Source: Saccoglossus kowalevskii (Eukaryota; Hemichordata; Enteropneusta; Harrimaniidae). From it: a DNA stretch of 28,722 nt. Shown here in pieces: positions 1 to 10,554 of this stretch. The stretch's first letter is position 1, and every line of letters begins with the position of its first letter. The notes below the pieces were generated by a model. The model searched no databases. It worked only from the letters and a program-made list of their open reading frames with translations, and had not been told where the DNA came from. The position numbers and the translations under genes were made by a program. The DNA lies in NCBI RefSeq assembly GCF_000003605.2, contig NW_003151256.1, positions 24,724 to 53,445 of the forward strand. Reading direction: 5' to 3'.

Positions 1-158
1 AATATGACAATTTTGACTTCGACTGTGTTCCAACAGACTCAAATGTTTTTAATTTCGTAAATTCTGGTGGTACATAATTAATATTGTAATAAAATGTGCG
101 TATTTTTTGTGATCATTTCTGTTTCTTCATTGTGAAAATCAATCACGACACAACTAAT

Positions 159-443
159 TTAGTAATTTGATTTTCCCTCAAAGACGTAATCTGTCACTAG
201 ATGAATCAAAATTTTCATTTGCACTCTTTTTCGAGGGGGGTGCTCGGGTAAGCGCCCATCCCTACAAAATCGTGATTTTCTGAGTTGAGGCCCCTGACGC
301 GCTAACACGGTCGAGTACGGTAATCTTCGAATAGAAAGTGTGGCCATAGGTTTTAAGACCACTAAAATTTGTGCGGTTTCACCATTTCTTTTATCGTAAA
401 CAGCATAAATTATAAAATGCAAGATTTTTTCGACTTCCAACAT
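159..443 (-). other. GC-rich block with a 94-codon open frame, possibly a dispersed-repeat fragment
   Basis: A block at about 228-345 is clearly richer in G, C and CpG than the AT-rich sequence around it. It starts with a GGGGGG run and ends near a CGGTCGAGTACGG stretch. A 94-codon frame on the minus strand spans it and encodes a basic, Arg-rich middle section with no domain or signal peptide I recognise. A second minus-strand frame is also open over much of the same block. That is typical of repeat or non-coding DNA of locally altered composition rather than of one selected frame. No splice sites clearly bound it. It may be a fragment of a dispersed repeat or an exon of an upstream gene; I cannot decide which. 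Confidence 0.25.
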
Positions 444-683
444 CGGAAGTTCCGACGATTTATGGTTTGCTATCCCTTTTTTTTCATTACAATTTGTAAT
501 TTTAGAATCCGAACATTGTTAACATGTTCAATAACACATTGTACTATTTTAGTCTATATAATAGTCTATATGCTGGGATTTTTCTGTCCCTTATGAATAT
601 TTAACAACTCTACATGGATGAGCACTGCTTATGGTAGGTGTGAATCATCAGTTTACCTGTACAAGTCTGTTGTTTCCAGATTG

Positions 684-991
684 GTGATAGAGGGACTGGG
701 ACTTGACCAACTTTCTCAGAGATATATTTTCACAAATTTAGTTTCCATTTTTTACAGAAGCAAGATGTTGTGGGTTGAATGTTGTTTCTAGTTATTTTTA
801 CATTTTGATGACCTTTGACCAATTAGTAGCCATTTTTGTCCCAAACCTTCATCTTGTTTCATATGCCATACCTGGCCTTCAAACACAATACACATGTTTC
901 AGGGTACAAGTTCTATATGAATCCCTCACTATTTATGGAGCAATTCACCTATCTTTTTTCTCATTTAATTGAGGCACAGTCCCTCTATCAC
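684..991. mobile_element. MITE-like element with 17-bp terminal inverted repeats
   Basis: The left end reads GTGATAGAGGGACTGGG (684-700). The right end (975-991) is its inverted complement with one mismatch, so 16 of 17 positions pair. The enclosed 308 bp have no coding capacity. The trinucleotide TTG flanks both ends (681-683 and 992-994), which could be a 3-bp target duplication. A further copy of the terminal motif lies at 3970-3985. I infer a non-autonomous DNA element; the superfamily is not determined. Confidence 0.5.
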
Positions 992-1008
992 TTGATAGAA
1001 AGACTGTG
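975..1008. repeat. 34-bp near-perfect hairpin sharing the element's terminus
   Basis: CACAGTCCCTCTATC (975-989) pairs with GATAGAAAGACTGTG (994-1008) at 13 of 15 positions across a 4-nt loop. The same arm plan, with a 6-nt loop, recurs at 3954-3985. Confidence 0.55.
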
Positions 1009-1334
1009 ATTGAGGTTATTCATGTGACCTCAGTTATTCAAGATTTGCCATAAAATTGTGATTGTGCCAGGCAATGCATTGTTTACAGGACAACAGAAGA
1101 TTTCATCATACTCACTGGGTATGTCAAAATAGTAATATAACTGATTATATTTATTACTTTTAATAAAAGTGAAACTTTTTGTAAACATTTATATTTTTGT
1201 TTGACCTTTCGTCAAGAGGGAATATTTTTTGTAATTTTGGCAGAATATTTTTTTTTCCTAAAACATACATTGTTTGCAATTTTTTCAACTGTCTCTATTT
1301 GCAGTATGTTTTTCTAGCAAATACATGTTTGCAA
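1009..1334. other. AT-rich intergenic stretch without a supported gene
   Basis: This is AT-rich flank with T-runs. A 78-codon frame (1274-1510) begins here and crosses into the promoter zone. It has no recognisable domain and lies across CpG-rich sequence, so I do not call it a gene. Confidence 0.5.
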
Positions 1335-1778
1335 AATGTTTTTCCACAATGTTCATGCCCGACCCCTTAGAAGCTCCCGGGACAAAACTGGCCGGGAGCA
1401 TCTTCGCTGCCCGTTTGGTAGTTCAGGGCCTGTTAAAACAGCAAGAAGAACACTGTGAAATACAAACACCGAGGAACAAATGTTTGACAAACCTTAAAGG
1501 CGCCGACTGAATTCCTACACATATCGTCCATGGTCTTCAAAACATGACAACTACGGATTTTGCAAATCACCCGCCGTTTCTCGCCAACGCCGACCTCGGC
1601 TAGACAGAGAGATTCAAATGAGGCCAGAAGGCGTTAATTACATGCAAATCATATTAATATATGCAAATTATAACGTAGTATTTAAATATTATGCTAATTT
1701 ATGTTAATAACTGTTCCCCTAGGGACACTAATTTGACACTACGTAGCGTAGCAAGGATAAACATATCAGGTATTCAAC
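1335..1778 (+). promoter_or_regulatory. Promoter and 5' untranslated region of the spliced gene
   Basis: From about 1340 to 1600 the sequence becomes richer in GC and CpG, as expected for a regulatory zone beside a transcription start. It contains an 8-bp perfect inverted repeat, GCTCCCGG (1373-1380) and CCGGGAGC (1392-1399). An AT-rich segment follows with three octamer-type sites and a TATTTAAA-like run near 1678-1687. The 5' untranslated region probably begins around 1700-1760, but no sequence signal fixes the start. A stop codon at 1758-1760 is in frame with the ATG at 1779. Confidence 0.45.
1642..1698. promoter_or_regulatory. Cluster of three POU/octamer-type sites
   Basis: Two exact ATGCAAAT octamers lie at 1642-1649 and 1661-1668, and a one-base variant, ATGCTAAT, at 1691-1698. 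ATGCAAAT is the established binding site of POU-domain (Oct) factors. The sites are 80-140 bp upstream of the ATG, a plausible core or proximal promoter position. Confidence 0.4.
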
Positions 1779-1850
1779 ATGGCTACGACAGACAACCCGG
1801 GCAATGTAGTTGATCATATGGCAAGAGTCAGACTTAAATTACTGCAACGA
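1779..1850 (+). CDS. Coding exon 1 of an unidentified gene (N-terminus, 24 codons)
   Basis: The start codon lies in AACATGG, a strong eukaryotic context with A at -3 and G at +4, and an in-frame TAA at 1758-1760 excludes a longer N-terminus in this exon. The exon runs 24 codons and ends CGA|GTAAGT, a near-consensus donor, leaving phase 0. The protein begins MATTDNPGNVVDHMARVR and continues with a Leu/Lys/Arg stretch ending LLQR. From about residue 12 it looks like an amphipathic, possibly coiled-coil helix. There is no signal peptide. Joined to exon 2 the helix continues as LLQR-KLDTERD, which reads naturally and supports the splice. I do not recognise the family. A coiled-coil cytoskeletal or scaffold protein is conceivable but is only a guess. 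Confidence 0.7.
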
Positions 1851-2521
1851 GTAAGTGACACTTCACTTTCTTTTGTTTATCATGTTTACTGTAAATACGG
1901 AAAGGTATTTTTTATTTGATGAGCGCGGAACGCAAACAGAAAGGCAGCAACTCTGGCACGGATCTTGGCGACCGCTTATGTGTTACTAGTCCGATCTTCC
2001 CTTTATATTTCGCCTTTCATGATGTCGTATTTGGCAACCTTTTATTCGGCATTTTCTAGTGATTGGTCATTTTATTGCTCACCCTCACATAACCTTGGAG
2101 GGATCCGTTGATCGATATAATGAATTGTTGTGATTGGTAATTTACCGGAGATCGTACGCCTGTTAGCCGAGTGACTAAATTCCCGCAACGGTCTAGTGTT
2201 TGATCTAGTATCGCGACCGCTTGCTCTAACTATTTAAATAACATAAGCGGATAAATTACGGATTATCGCAGTACTACCTATAATTTCTATAACAACTTCA
2301 CCGTCTTTATAATGAGTGGAATTACGATTTCACTTACGGCTGTAGTCTCAGACCAGTTTCAAAAGTGCCGAGGGCATTGGAACAGATGATTAACTATTTG
2401 AAGGTCGAGAAATCGATCGATCTCGCAATAATAACAGTTACTTTTGAATCTCGAATTAGTGCTCTAACTCGTCGTTATTTGTGGCTCAGAGGTTGCCTAA
2501 GGTTGTGGGCACCGAGACACC

Positions 2522-2541
2522 GTGAACTATCGACTGTTCAC
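2522..2541. repeat. Short palindrome in the CpG-rich start of intron 1
   Basis: GTGAAC and GTTCAC form 6-bp arms around an 8-nt centre, and the flanking CC and GG-type bases extend the symmetry loosely. No function is evident. Confidence 0.3.
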
Positions 2542-2832
2542 CCACACATTTAGAATGTGTTTCTATATCAAAATACAGTAGCGATCAGTCCGTTACAATT
2601 GTTCTCTTTGTATAAGAAGAGACTTTCAACAATACGTGGATATTACTTTGTATTTCTTGTGAGAGAGCTTGCTCAGCTTGAAAAAACCTCACAACAAATA
2701 ACAAACAACTTATGAGTTATATATATAGTTGAACCAAGTCAACTCAAAAGTTGTTTTATTGTTAAAATCGTGTGAAAATACTTTATCGCCAGTCAATTTG
2801 CATGTGGTTCGTTAGATCCTGTACTCAGTTGT

Positions 2833-2865
2833 ATTTATTTATTTATTTATTTATTATTTTATTTA
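2833..2865. repeat. TTTA simple repeat
   Basis: Six or more TTTA units are followed by a degenerate end. Confidence 0.8.
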
Positions 2866-2890
2866 CGTACTTACTGGTGGTTGGATCTAT

Positions 2891-3055
2891 CTTAAAGGGG
2901 AACCGCTCAATCCCATGGATTGCACCAAAGAATCATGGGACACTATTGTTTATGTTGTTTACAATGTTAATCTATCTTTTGTTATCCATTGTTATTTTAA
3001 TCCAGAAAGTAAATTTGTTGTGAGATTAGACTTAACTGGAAGGTGCCCCTTTAAG
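2891..3055. mobile_element. Short MITE-like element with TTAA at both ends
   Basis: CTTAAAGGGGAACC (2891-2904) is matched at 13 of 14 positions by the inverted complement of 3042-3055 (GGTGCCCCTTTAAG). TTAA sits at 2892-2895 and 3051-3054, where a TTAA target duplication would be expected. A second, inner inverted repeat, TCCCATG with CATGGGA, lies at about 2911-2940. The interior is about 150 bp. The 83- and 92-codon frames that overlap it are not domain-bearing. TTAA duplication is a hallmark of piggyBac-type transposition, but the terminal bases do not clearly match piggyBac ends, so the superfamily is an inference. Confidence 0.45.
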
Positions 3056-3330
3056 GCTGACAACAGAAAATGCAAAAAGTACAATGTAAAGTTACGTAAT
3101 GTTGTCAGGTGCAATATATCACAGCTAAAGATCAACTGTAAGCATCCTAATATTGCTGTTCAAGATAACAATAAATTCCATCTAAAAAAATAATAATAAC
3201 TGCATGTATTTAAATTTTTTATTGACAAATTTAGCAAAAAGTGCTTCTTCAATTGATTTAATATTTTTTGACTGAAATATTCAAATAAACTCAGAGAATG
3301 TTGACAGTGAAGTCACTAAGATTATTGTGT

Positions 3331-3510
3331 CAGACATGACTGACCAAATTGGTGATGCCTACGTCACTGTCCAATTTAGTGATGTCACTGACCAAGTTGG
3401 TGATGTCACTGACCAAGTTGGTGATGTCACTGACCAAGTTGGTGATGTCACTGACCAACTTTGTGATGTCACTGACCAACTTTGTGATGTCACTGACCAA
3501 CTTTGTGATA
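3331..3510. repeat. 21-bp minisatellite, about 8.5 copies
   Basis: The unit is close to GATGTCACTGACCAAGTTGG plus one T. The first two copies are diverged, the middle ones identical, and the last three share a variant (AACTTTG in place of AAGTTGG). Because 21 is divisible by three, two frames stay open through the array, giving repetitive 69-70 codon frames that I regard as by-products. Each of six copies contains TGATGTCA, at 3380, 3401, 3422, 3443, 3464 and 3485. Confidence 0.9.
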
Positions 3511-3559
3511 TGGAGAAACTATATACATTTCTGCCCTAAAAAAATTAATGGGGTTTAAG

Positions 3560-3935
3560 GAAAACTTAATTTGACTGTGAATAAATTAGTACTAGTATTT
3601 AAAAAATTCACAAAATTAAAGAGTTTTTCATAAATAATATATTTTTTATGATTATTTTTATTGAAAGCTACAATATATCACATGCTCATCAATTTTGGAA
3701 ACCAAATTGATAAGAAACCTTTTTCTTTCCGGGCCTGATAGTGGGTATTCCATTTATAAATGACACATTGATCTTTGGGAAAATTACATTTTTTGCTTTC
3801 AATAAAACAAATGTGAGAATTAACTTCATTTGGCTGTGCAGTATTATTTGAAAAAAATCCAAAATTAAAGAAATTAATTGTTTTATATTTTAAAACGTTA
3901 TATTATTGATGATTATTTTTGTTGAAAAACTCTAA
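3560..3935. repeat. Diverged tandem duplication
   Basis: The segment at about 3560-3680 and the one at about 3820-3935 share an ordered series of matches: AACTTNATTTG, CTGTG, CAAAATTAAAG, and a GATGATTATTTTTNTTGAAA-like block. They look like two old copies of a sequence of about 120 bp, with the period near 255 bp. Confidence 0.4.
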
Positions 3936-3953
3936 TAACCTGATTTACTATAA

Positions 3954-3985
3954 GCAAAGTCCTTCTGTCGATAGAGGGACTGTGC
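3954..3985. repeat. Hairpin copy of the GATAGAGGGACTGTG motif
   Basis: GCAAAGTCCTTCT and AGAGGGACTGTGC pair at 11 of 13 positions across the loop GTCGAT. The right arm is the same motif as the termini of the 684-991 element. Confidence 0.5.
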
Positions 3986-3989
3986 TATA

Positions 3990-5870
3990 AGGTTATAAAT
4001 CTAATGCTATTCATGTTTGTTAGTTAGATTGAAAGTGCTGCCCTATATATTATTACATGTGGGTTGCTATAAAGAAAAGTTATTAGCAAGTTAAAGGTTC
4101 CCATTTGTTCGTGCTTTGGTTCATGTATTCACTATTGGCAGTGGACAAAAGTTGTGTGACCTCTCCTTGACCTGGTTGCTAGGCAAGCTATTACAGTTTG
4201 AACAGAAGAAAAAAAAATGTACAGTTTTATGTTCGAACATCAAGTTTTCTTGTGGAATGGCAATTCATAGTTTTTATGTTAAATAGAAAAGCAAGTTCAG
4301 AGCTAAAAAAATGTTCATTCTCCTGACGAGAAGGTTTGGTGATTTATGTATGACCAATCAAAAAGGGTATAATCATTGAGTTGTTTGGATGTTATTTCTT
4401 TACTCAAATGCTATTTTTACTGTATACTACTTGCTTGTCCTACTATTTGATACTTTGAAGTTGGAATGATGACATTCGAACCATGGTTTTATCAGGTATA
4501 GTAAACATTTTAATTTCAAAATCAGCAAAAGTTTGATGGATTTATTTTGAAGCTTCAGATTCTTTTCATTTTTTTCCAGTTTCATTTTGTTATTGGAATT
4601 TTCCAGCTCTAAATCTTTCTGCAACCCGATAATACTTTCTGTTAATGTTTACATTACAAGTTTTGATCAGAAATTTGCAGATTTTTGGTTGGTATTTTTT
4701 TCATCGGATGTCTCTTTGAAAGGTGTTCAAAGTTGACAAAGGCAGTTATTACGATAATTCATTTTAATATTTAATACTGGAAATCATTTGTAGCATATGT
4801 GATGGGTGTTGTGTCAGTTATTAAATTCAAAGCTGCAGCTGTGAGCCTAATGCATTTACATGTATCATGCTTCCTGTATAAAGGCAGCCACATTGGTGTC
4901 GGAAATGCGGTTTATTGTACGATACTCATTTATTTTCAAACTGAAATTTGACATATTCTTGCTTGTGATACAGGATTACAACACATAATGATCTATCTTC
5001 TCTCACTTACTGAAAATAGTTTAAAAAAGGCTTAGAATGCTTTTCTGTTTTTTCATACACCCCGGTAATGCCAAGGTAATACCAATACCATACCAAGATG
5101 CAACCAATAAAATTGTCTGCTGGCCATGCCTGTCACGGAAAACACAGCATGAAGCACAAAACCATAATGGCTTTTTGTTCTGAAATTATTGAATTGTAGC
5201 AAAAAGCTATTCATGGTTTTTCATATGGAATTATAAAAAAAAAATGTTGTAAAGCTAATAATCTGTGAACAAATAAATTGAAATTAAGGTAACCATAATA
5301 TGACTGAAAATGTTTTTTTTTTATTATAAAATTATAACTGGCACAAAAAATTCAACTATCAAATACATATACATATATATTATATACACTGCCGGTTGTA
5401 TTATATGTTGTATGTAAAGTCTGACAATTTTTTTGTCCAGAGAAAAAATACATTTATATATTTTGAAAAACATGAACATTAATTTAGAATACAGGTTTTA
5501 ACAAACTTGGGGATAAATTTATAGATGTTATGGTGACCTTTAATTCAGATACTCATACTGGAGTTGGTATACCTCCAGTGGATAGAATTAAATTGTATTG
5601 TTATTTGCTAGGAAGAAGTGTTGCCAAGGAAGTCAGTGTGACACTATGTATAGACTGTTTAGGTTGGTCCTTGAAAATATTTTCTAATTTTGATTCCACT
5701 GTTGTTGCATCACTGATAGGTGATAAAGACAGTTGTCTTATCTCTGCGGACTGTTCAGAACAGCAGAAATAAGTGTATCGTGGATGAGTGGATCTCAAAT
5801 GCACTATCCAAAGTTTTCATGCTACCCTTGTGTGCAGGAATCATAAGTAAATTATTAACGATTGAGTTAT
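3990..5870. other. Gene-free intronic stretch
   Basis: AT-rich sequence with poly-A and poly-T runs and an alternating TA stretch near 5365-5390. A frame of 80 codons at 5530-5772 has reasonable amino-acid composition but no domain I recognise and no splice sites that would join it to the flanking exons. I see nothing else. Confidence 0.5.
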
Positions 5871-5875
5871 GTTAT

Positions 5876-6150
5876 AGATGTTATCACTCATTGTCGTGAA
5901 CAGGCTGACAAAATAAAATTTTGAACTTTCTCATAATATTGAGATGCAGATGTTATCACGTGTTGCCAAAATAAACCGGACCGAAAAAAGGGAACAGACT
6001 TTCTCGTAATTTTGAGGTGTACTAGACGCTATCAAATATTACTTAAATGAACCAGACTGAGAAGAAGAAAAAAATAGTTTTTTTTTAATTTTGTGGTGTA
6101 GATGTTATCACTTATAGCTAAAGTAAGCCAGAAAACCTTATTTATAGGTT
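5876..6150. repeat. Degenerate tandem repeat, period about 72-76 bp, four copies
   Basis: Copies start at 5876, 5948, 6024 and 6100 with AGATGTTATCAC or a variant (AGACGCTATCAA). Each continues with a conserved series: an ACC/AGCC-AGA segment, then a CTTTCTCNTAAT- or TTTTTAATT-like segment, then TTGAGGTG/TTGTGGTG before the next copy. The spacings are 72, 76 and 76 bp. The copies are strongly diverged, so this is an old array. Confidence 0.65.
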
Positions 6151-7585
6151 TTTAAAAATAAGTGCCTATGTTCTAAAAATTGATACCGATAGGCACAACA
6201 GCATAGAACTAACAAACAGAATTTGTCTGTGATTTAAAAAAAATAGGATGAAGAATATTTTTTGATTAGATGTAAAAATTACCAAGTTGAATGAAACACA
6301 CTTTTTAAAAGACAATGAAAAATGGCATCCATAGTAACCAATGCAATTGATAGACAGGTTAAAGATATAACGTTTATCCTGTTTCACACAAACCATATTA
6401 AACATAAAGCACCAGCTTGTCCTAAATTATTTAACATTTTGTTTTTGATTTGTAATTTTGATTTGTATCGTCTGTTTCTATTAGTGCTTGTGTTCAAACT
6501 TTATAATACTATAATCTCAAATTCCAAAGATGATATGATTGTAAAGTGTTTTTTGACAGTTTGAAAGTTCAAGCTGTCAGTTGTTGGGACTACAATAATA
6601 GTATTATTATGATTTTGCTGTTATTCTAAATGTCATAGCTATAGAATGTTGTATGTCATGATCATTTTAGTTCTCAGTCTGATGTGTTGGAATCAGCAGA
6701 TGATCACGTTTTGTAATCTAATGTAAATTTATCCCCTTGTGTGGGAAAAGGTTTGTGCAAATACAGGGAAGATAATAATCAGACATATTGGAACTGAAGA
6801 CATGTTTGTCTTTCTGGATACTTTATTCAGATATATGACATTGTTTAAACTTAGATTGGACTTAGATGCAAATTATTTTTTGTTCCTCAAATTCATTCAT
6901 CTAAAAACAATTTGTTTATGGTCTACTCCATACAGTTTGGAAATCACTTTTTTCTAATAATTCTATCGTGAGAACAAAATAAAAAAAGTTGAAAATAGGA
7001 AGGGTAGGTAGTAATAAGATTGATATTTTGTCATATATTTTTAATTCCAATTTATCTTAAAAATAAAGATCCTGGGCATGTTGATTCATACAGTTACATA
7101 GAAGATTTTGCAAATAAATTACCTCAATACATCAGCCAATGATGATAAGCCACCATTTTCATGTAGAAAATTATATCCAGCATGCATCTAGAAACAGGAA
7201 GTGAATAACGTTCAGTGGCCACTCTCCACTTTGGTTATAAAAATATACAGTTTGGCATGCGAAATCTAAGTGAGATCCAGACACACACTATATTTATTTA
7301 ACCCAGGCATCATTTTCAAATCATTTGGGAGGTTTTAATTGTGGTGTGAAATTATGATTTTACTTGTCAATATCATATCTAAAAGCAATCATGGATGTGA
7401 TATATGATGTATATTAATTTATAATGTCTTAGTGAATAAAAACTGTCAAACCATGATAAAAGTACTGAACTTTAATTTCTATTCATCATGTCAAGAGAAA
7501 ATTGATTTATTATTAAAATGTTATTAAATTTCCATTTGTGATAACATTATTTTTTGTGCAATACATACCATGAAGCTGTTGGTTG
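6151..7585. other. Gene-free intronic stretch
   Basis: AT-rich sequence. Short frames of 72-80 codons occur on both strands without domains. No repeat structure beyond homopolymer runs was noticed. Confidence 0.5.
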
Positions 7586-7589
7586 ACTT

Positions 7590-7627
7590 AATTATTTATG
7601 ATTATTTATGATTATTTATGATTATTG
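7590..7627. repeat. 10-bp tandem repeat, about 3.7 copies
   Basis: The unit ATTATTTATG repeats exactly three times and breaks off at ATTATTGATA. Confidence 0.85.
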
Positions 7628-8019
7628 ATAACATTCTGAGGTGTTATGATAATAGCAGACATTTTTAAAATTTTATAGTTGAGCCATTGTCATAAATCTT
7701 AGGTATGTAAAAATAAATAATTGAACCGTAATATCAGTATACTTATTATTACCTCACGCATTAATATTTTTAATGTAACTTAAGAGGTCGGATTCAACTA
7801 GTCTGCAAGTTGAGGTACAAAAATGTACCTAAATGTATTTTTCTGATGAGGGGCGGTATAATATCTCAAGAGGGCGCTGTTTCCTTATTGCTATGATTTA
7901 AATTGCTTGCCTGCAAGTTTGGAAGTGTGATTAGTAATTTCTAGGAATTTTATACACCGTTGTTGTCATAGATCACATGATATCAAAGAGGAAACCTGAC
8001 TAAGTTAATCTGTGCTAAA

Positions 8020-8105
8020 AAGCAATCACAAAATATGGGTTCAAACTCAGATCTCACAAACGAGTGATGTGACAGACAATATGTATATTGAGCTATCTGG
8101 ATGGT
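8020..8105 (-). repeat. Candidate tRNA-derived SINE head
   Basis: Read on the minus strand there is TAGCTCAATATA (8095-8084), which resembles an RNA polymerase III A box. About 35 bp further comes AGATCTGAGTTTGAACCC (ending at 8037), which resembles the T-arm B box GGTTCGANNCC with its usual lead-in. Order and spacing fit a tRNA-related head. The cloverleaf itself is degraded, so this is a decayed SINE rather than a tRNA gene. No body or tail could be delimited. Confidence 0.4.
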
Positions 8106-9529
8106 ATAAGCCTTTGGATATTAGGATATAATTTTGTTGGGTAATGAATATTCATCAGTTGATCATATGCAGATCTTGGATAAAGTATTCACATTTTATG
8201 AAAACGATGACTACAAATTCCGAAAGGTCAATGCTCATGCACACATGTACTGCATTTACACATTGTGTAGTCAATGTTTTTGAACTTTTCTAGCATATTC
8301 TATTTGAAAATAGAGGCATGATCCTACTATCCCATTACTCCTGCAGAATTGTTGACAGGACTCACAAAATGCTTTTAAAAGTATGAAAATATCCACTAAT
8401 TATAAAAGGTTTCAAGGAATTCTGATTTTTCTTATATAAGTCCTACCCATGATAGAATGTCTCGACTTGCACCCACATTTTATTTTGGGTCAGACTTATA
8501 TGATAATATCCCAGAATAGTCAGGAATTTATCTTTATTCATTGCCTGCTGACACCGTTTCTACCCATCCATCTATAAAGGCTTTCAGCAGACGATGTATG
8601 CAATCCAATGAGAACCAAAATGTGATAGAAAGGATGATAGATTACGGTACTATTTTTTCAACAATTTTGATCAATTGTACCCATTTAATCAAAAGTAACA
8701 AATAAATTTTGCAAAATAAATACAATTGGACAAGGATTTAGTGTATTCCAAATATGAAGTAGTTGAGAGCGACATCACTCGGCAGTTTATAGGGATGGCT
8801 GCACTGATTATGTTGGTAACAAGGAATTCTATCTATTCAACATCATGAACGATTAACATGGGGATTCATTATTAGTGAACATATGTACATTTCATTACTT
8901 TTTGAAAACAGTACATGTATGTGTGCAGAGTGAGGCTCACCTAATCACAAATGTTTACATAAAAACAGGGAAGTGAGAAAATACAGAAAAACTAAATAAT
9001 TTGAGTACCGGTAACTCTCGTTGTAACTAGAAACGATTTACCATGAGCTTTGTTTATCACTCTCAAAGCAATTGTCGTTGAATGGACTGCACAGTGCTTG
9101 TAATGTTGGTATTAATTCTACAAGAGAATGCTATATTGTATTAGCTCTAATAGAAGTGAATATCAATCAAAAATTGCATTAAGTGTCTATTGGATCATTA
9201 AAATATGACTTATTTTGAGGATAGACATACCCGTGTTGTTTATAAGTACATGTACTACCAGTACTAATAGAGAAAATACAGTAACAGAATAATGGAATGC
9301 CCACATGTGATGAGGACAGTGTCTCCTTAATGGGAATAATTCTGTCACTTGACAAATAATTATCACATTATTTTGTTTTCTTTCTTTAGTCTGCGTCTTT
9401 AGAGTAGTAGCAATTTGTGCCAGGTTGTTTCACATTTTTTGCAAGTAAATTTTCTCATCTCTCCTGCGGACACAGCTTTGTTGGATATAGTGCATTGTCA
9501 CTTTACTGTAAAAATATGTTGCTGAAGCA
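8106..9529. other. Gene-free intronic stretch
   Basis: AT-rich sequence without open frames of note, tandem repeats or clear inverted-repeat elements. Confidence 0.5.
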
Positions 9530-9543
9530 GTTGCCATGGCAAC
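9530..9543. promoter_or_regulatory. Perfect RFX X-box palindrome
   Basis: GTTGCCATGGCAAC is a perfect 14-bp palindrome and fully fits the RFX-factor consensus GTNRCC-NN-RGYAAC. It lies in intron 1. Confidence 0.5.
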
Positions 9544-10554
9544 AATTATGAAACAGCCATGATATTTCAATTTTGAGCTAACATTTATATCTTGCATTGA
9601 ACAGCGTAGATAGCATGTAGGAAAATGCCAAGATTGTGACAGGGAAAAATATATTTTGAATTGGTTGTGCTGAACGTAATTTGTGCTTTTCTGTGATTTA
9701 ATTGGTTGTTAGAAAGGTAAGGAGAAATTCTTTTAAACTGCTCTAAATTTCAGTAACAGATCCATTGTTTGTGAATTAATTTATTGAGGAATGTTAAGCT
9801 CAATTCATGGCTTGTTAAATACTTCATCAAATGAGTGAATTTTGATAATCATTCTTTTTTTCTATCGTAATGATCAAATGTGTTTTTTGTGATATCAATA
9901 GTATATTGTGGTAAATTGATGAATGGTCTTGAAGGTTAAGCTTGACAACTTATTCAATGAGATTTGTATGGCAACTTGAAGGTCATCCATTTTATTTATA
10001 GTAACTGTCTCTTATTTGCCTAATAGTAACCCACAATATTTACTGCTCTGCATTATTACTGCATTAATAGTGTTTTCCTAGTGTGATCTTAAAAGATTTT
10101 GATTTTCTAAGATTCATTCAATTTTCTTTAAAAAAAACAAGTCAGTGAAATTAAAAATACATGTGTATTTGTTACAAGGAAAATGACAAACCAAAAGGAT
10201 TCTTACTAATTTGATTTGTTTTTAAAATAAATAGCAAGAATTTATAAATTTCTTATGAAAACAATTAAAACTATGAAAATGATCTACTGATGGACATAAA
10301 GCTGGGTCGTTACAAATGATTTATATATTTTTATAAATCAAAATAGATGTAAGTATTCAAATTGACCAATCTAGAAATGGTATTGTGACATCATTCTTAC
10401 TTCTAACGATTTATTTCAAAATTATTTAATCAGACGGCGGACATTTTGAAAAAATTGCAGTTGCCGTGTCATGTGAAGGCATGTACGTAGACAATGTTTA
10501 GCTCTTGAGCCTTTTACAGTTGAATATTTGAATTATAATTATAGCTGATGATCG

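Noticed and set aside
1274-1510. 78-codon + strand frame over the promoter zone
   Set aside because: No domain, no donor in frame, and it overlaps CpG-rich regulatory-looking sequence.
1430-1531. Possible divergent minus-strand gene: a 13-codon ATG exon (1531-1493) with AAG|GTTTGT and a pyrimidine-rich AACAG acceptor 63 bp on
   Set aside because: The implied intron is very short, the second exon stops after 20 codons, and no family is recognisable. Divergent transcription from the CpG-rich zone remains possible.
2475-2545. TGGCTCAGAGG followed by a hairpin, first read as a tRNA remnant
   Set aside because: No B box at proper distance and no cloverleaf can be drawn.
3327-3558. Two overlapping 69-70-codon frames with heptad-like VGDVTDQ repeats
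   Set aside because: They are by-products of a 21-bp tandem repeat that keeps several frames open; no flanking coding or splice support.
5530-5772. 80-codon + strand frame with balanced composition
   Set aside because: No recognisable domain and no splice sites compatible with exons 1 and 2; the length is within what chance gives in this window.
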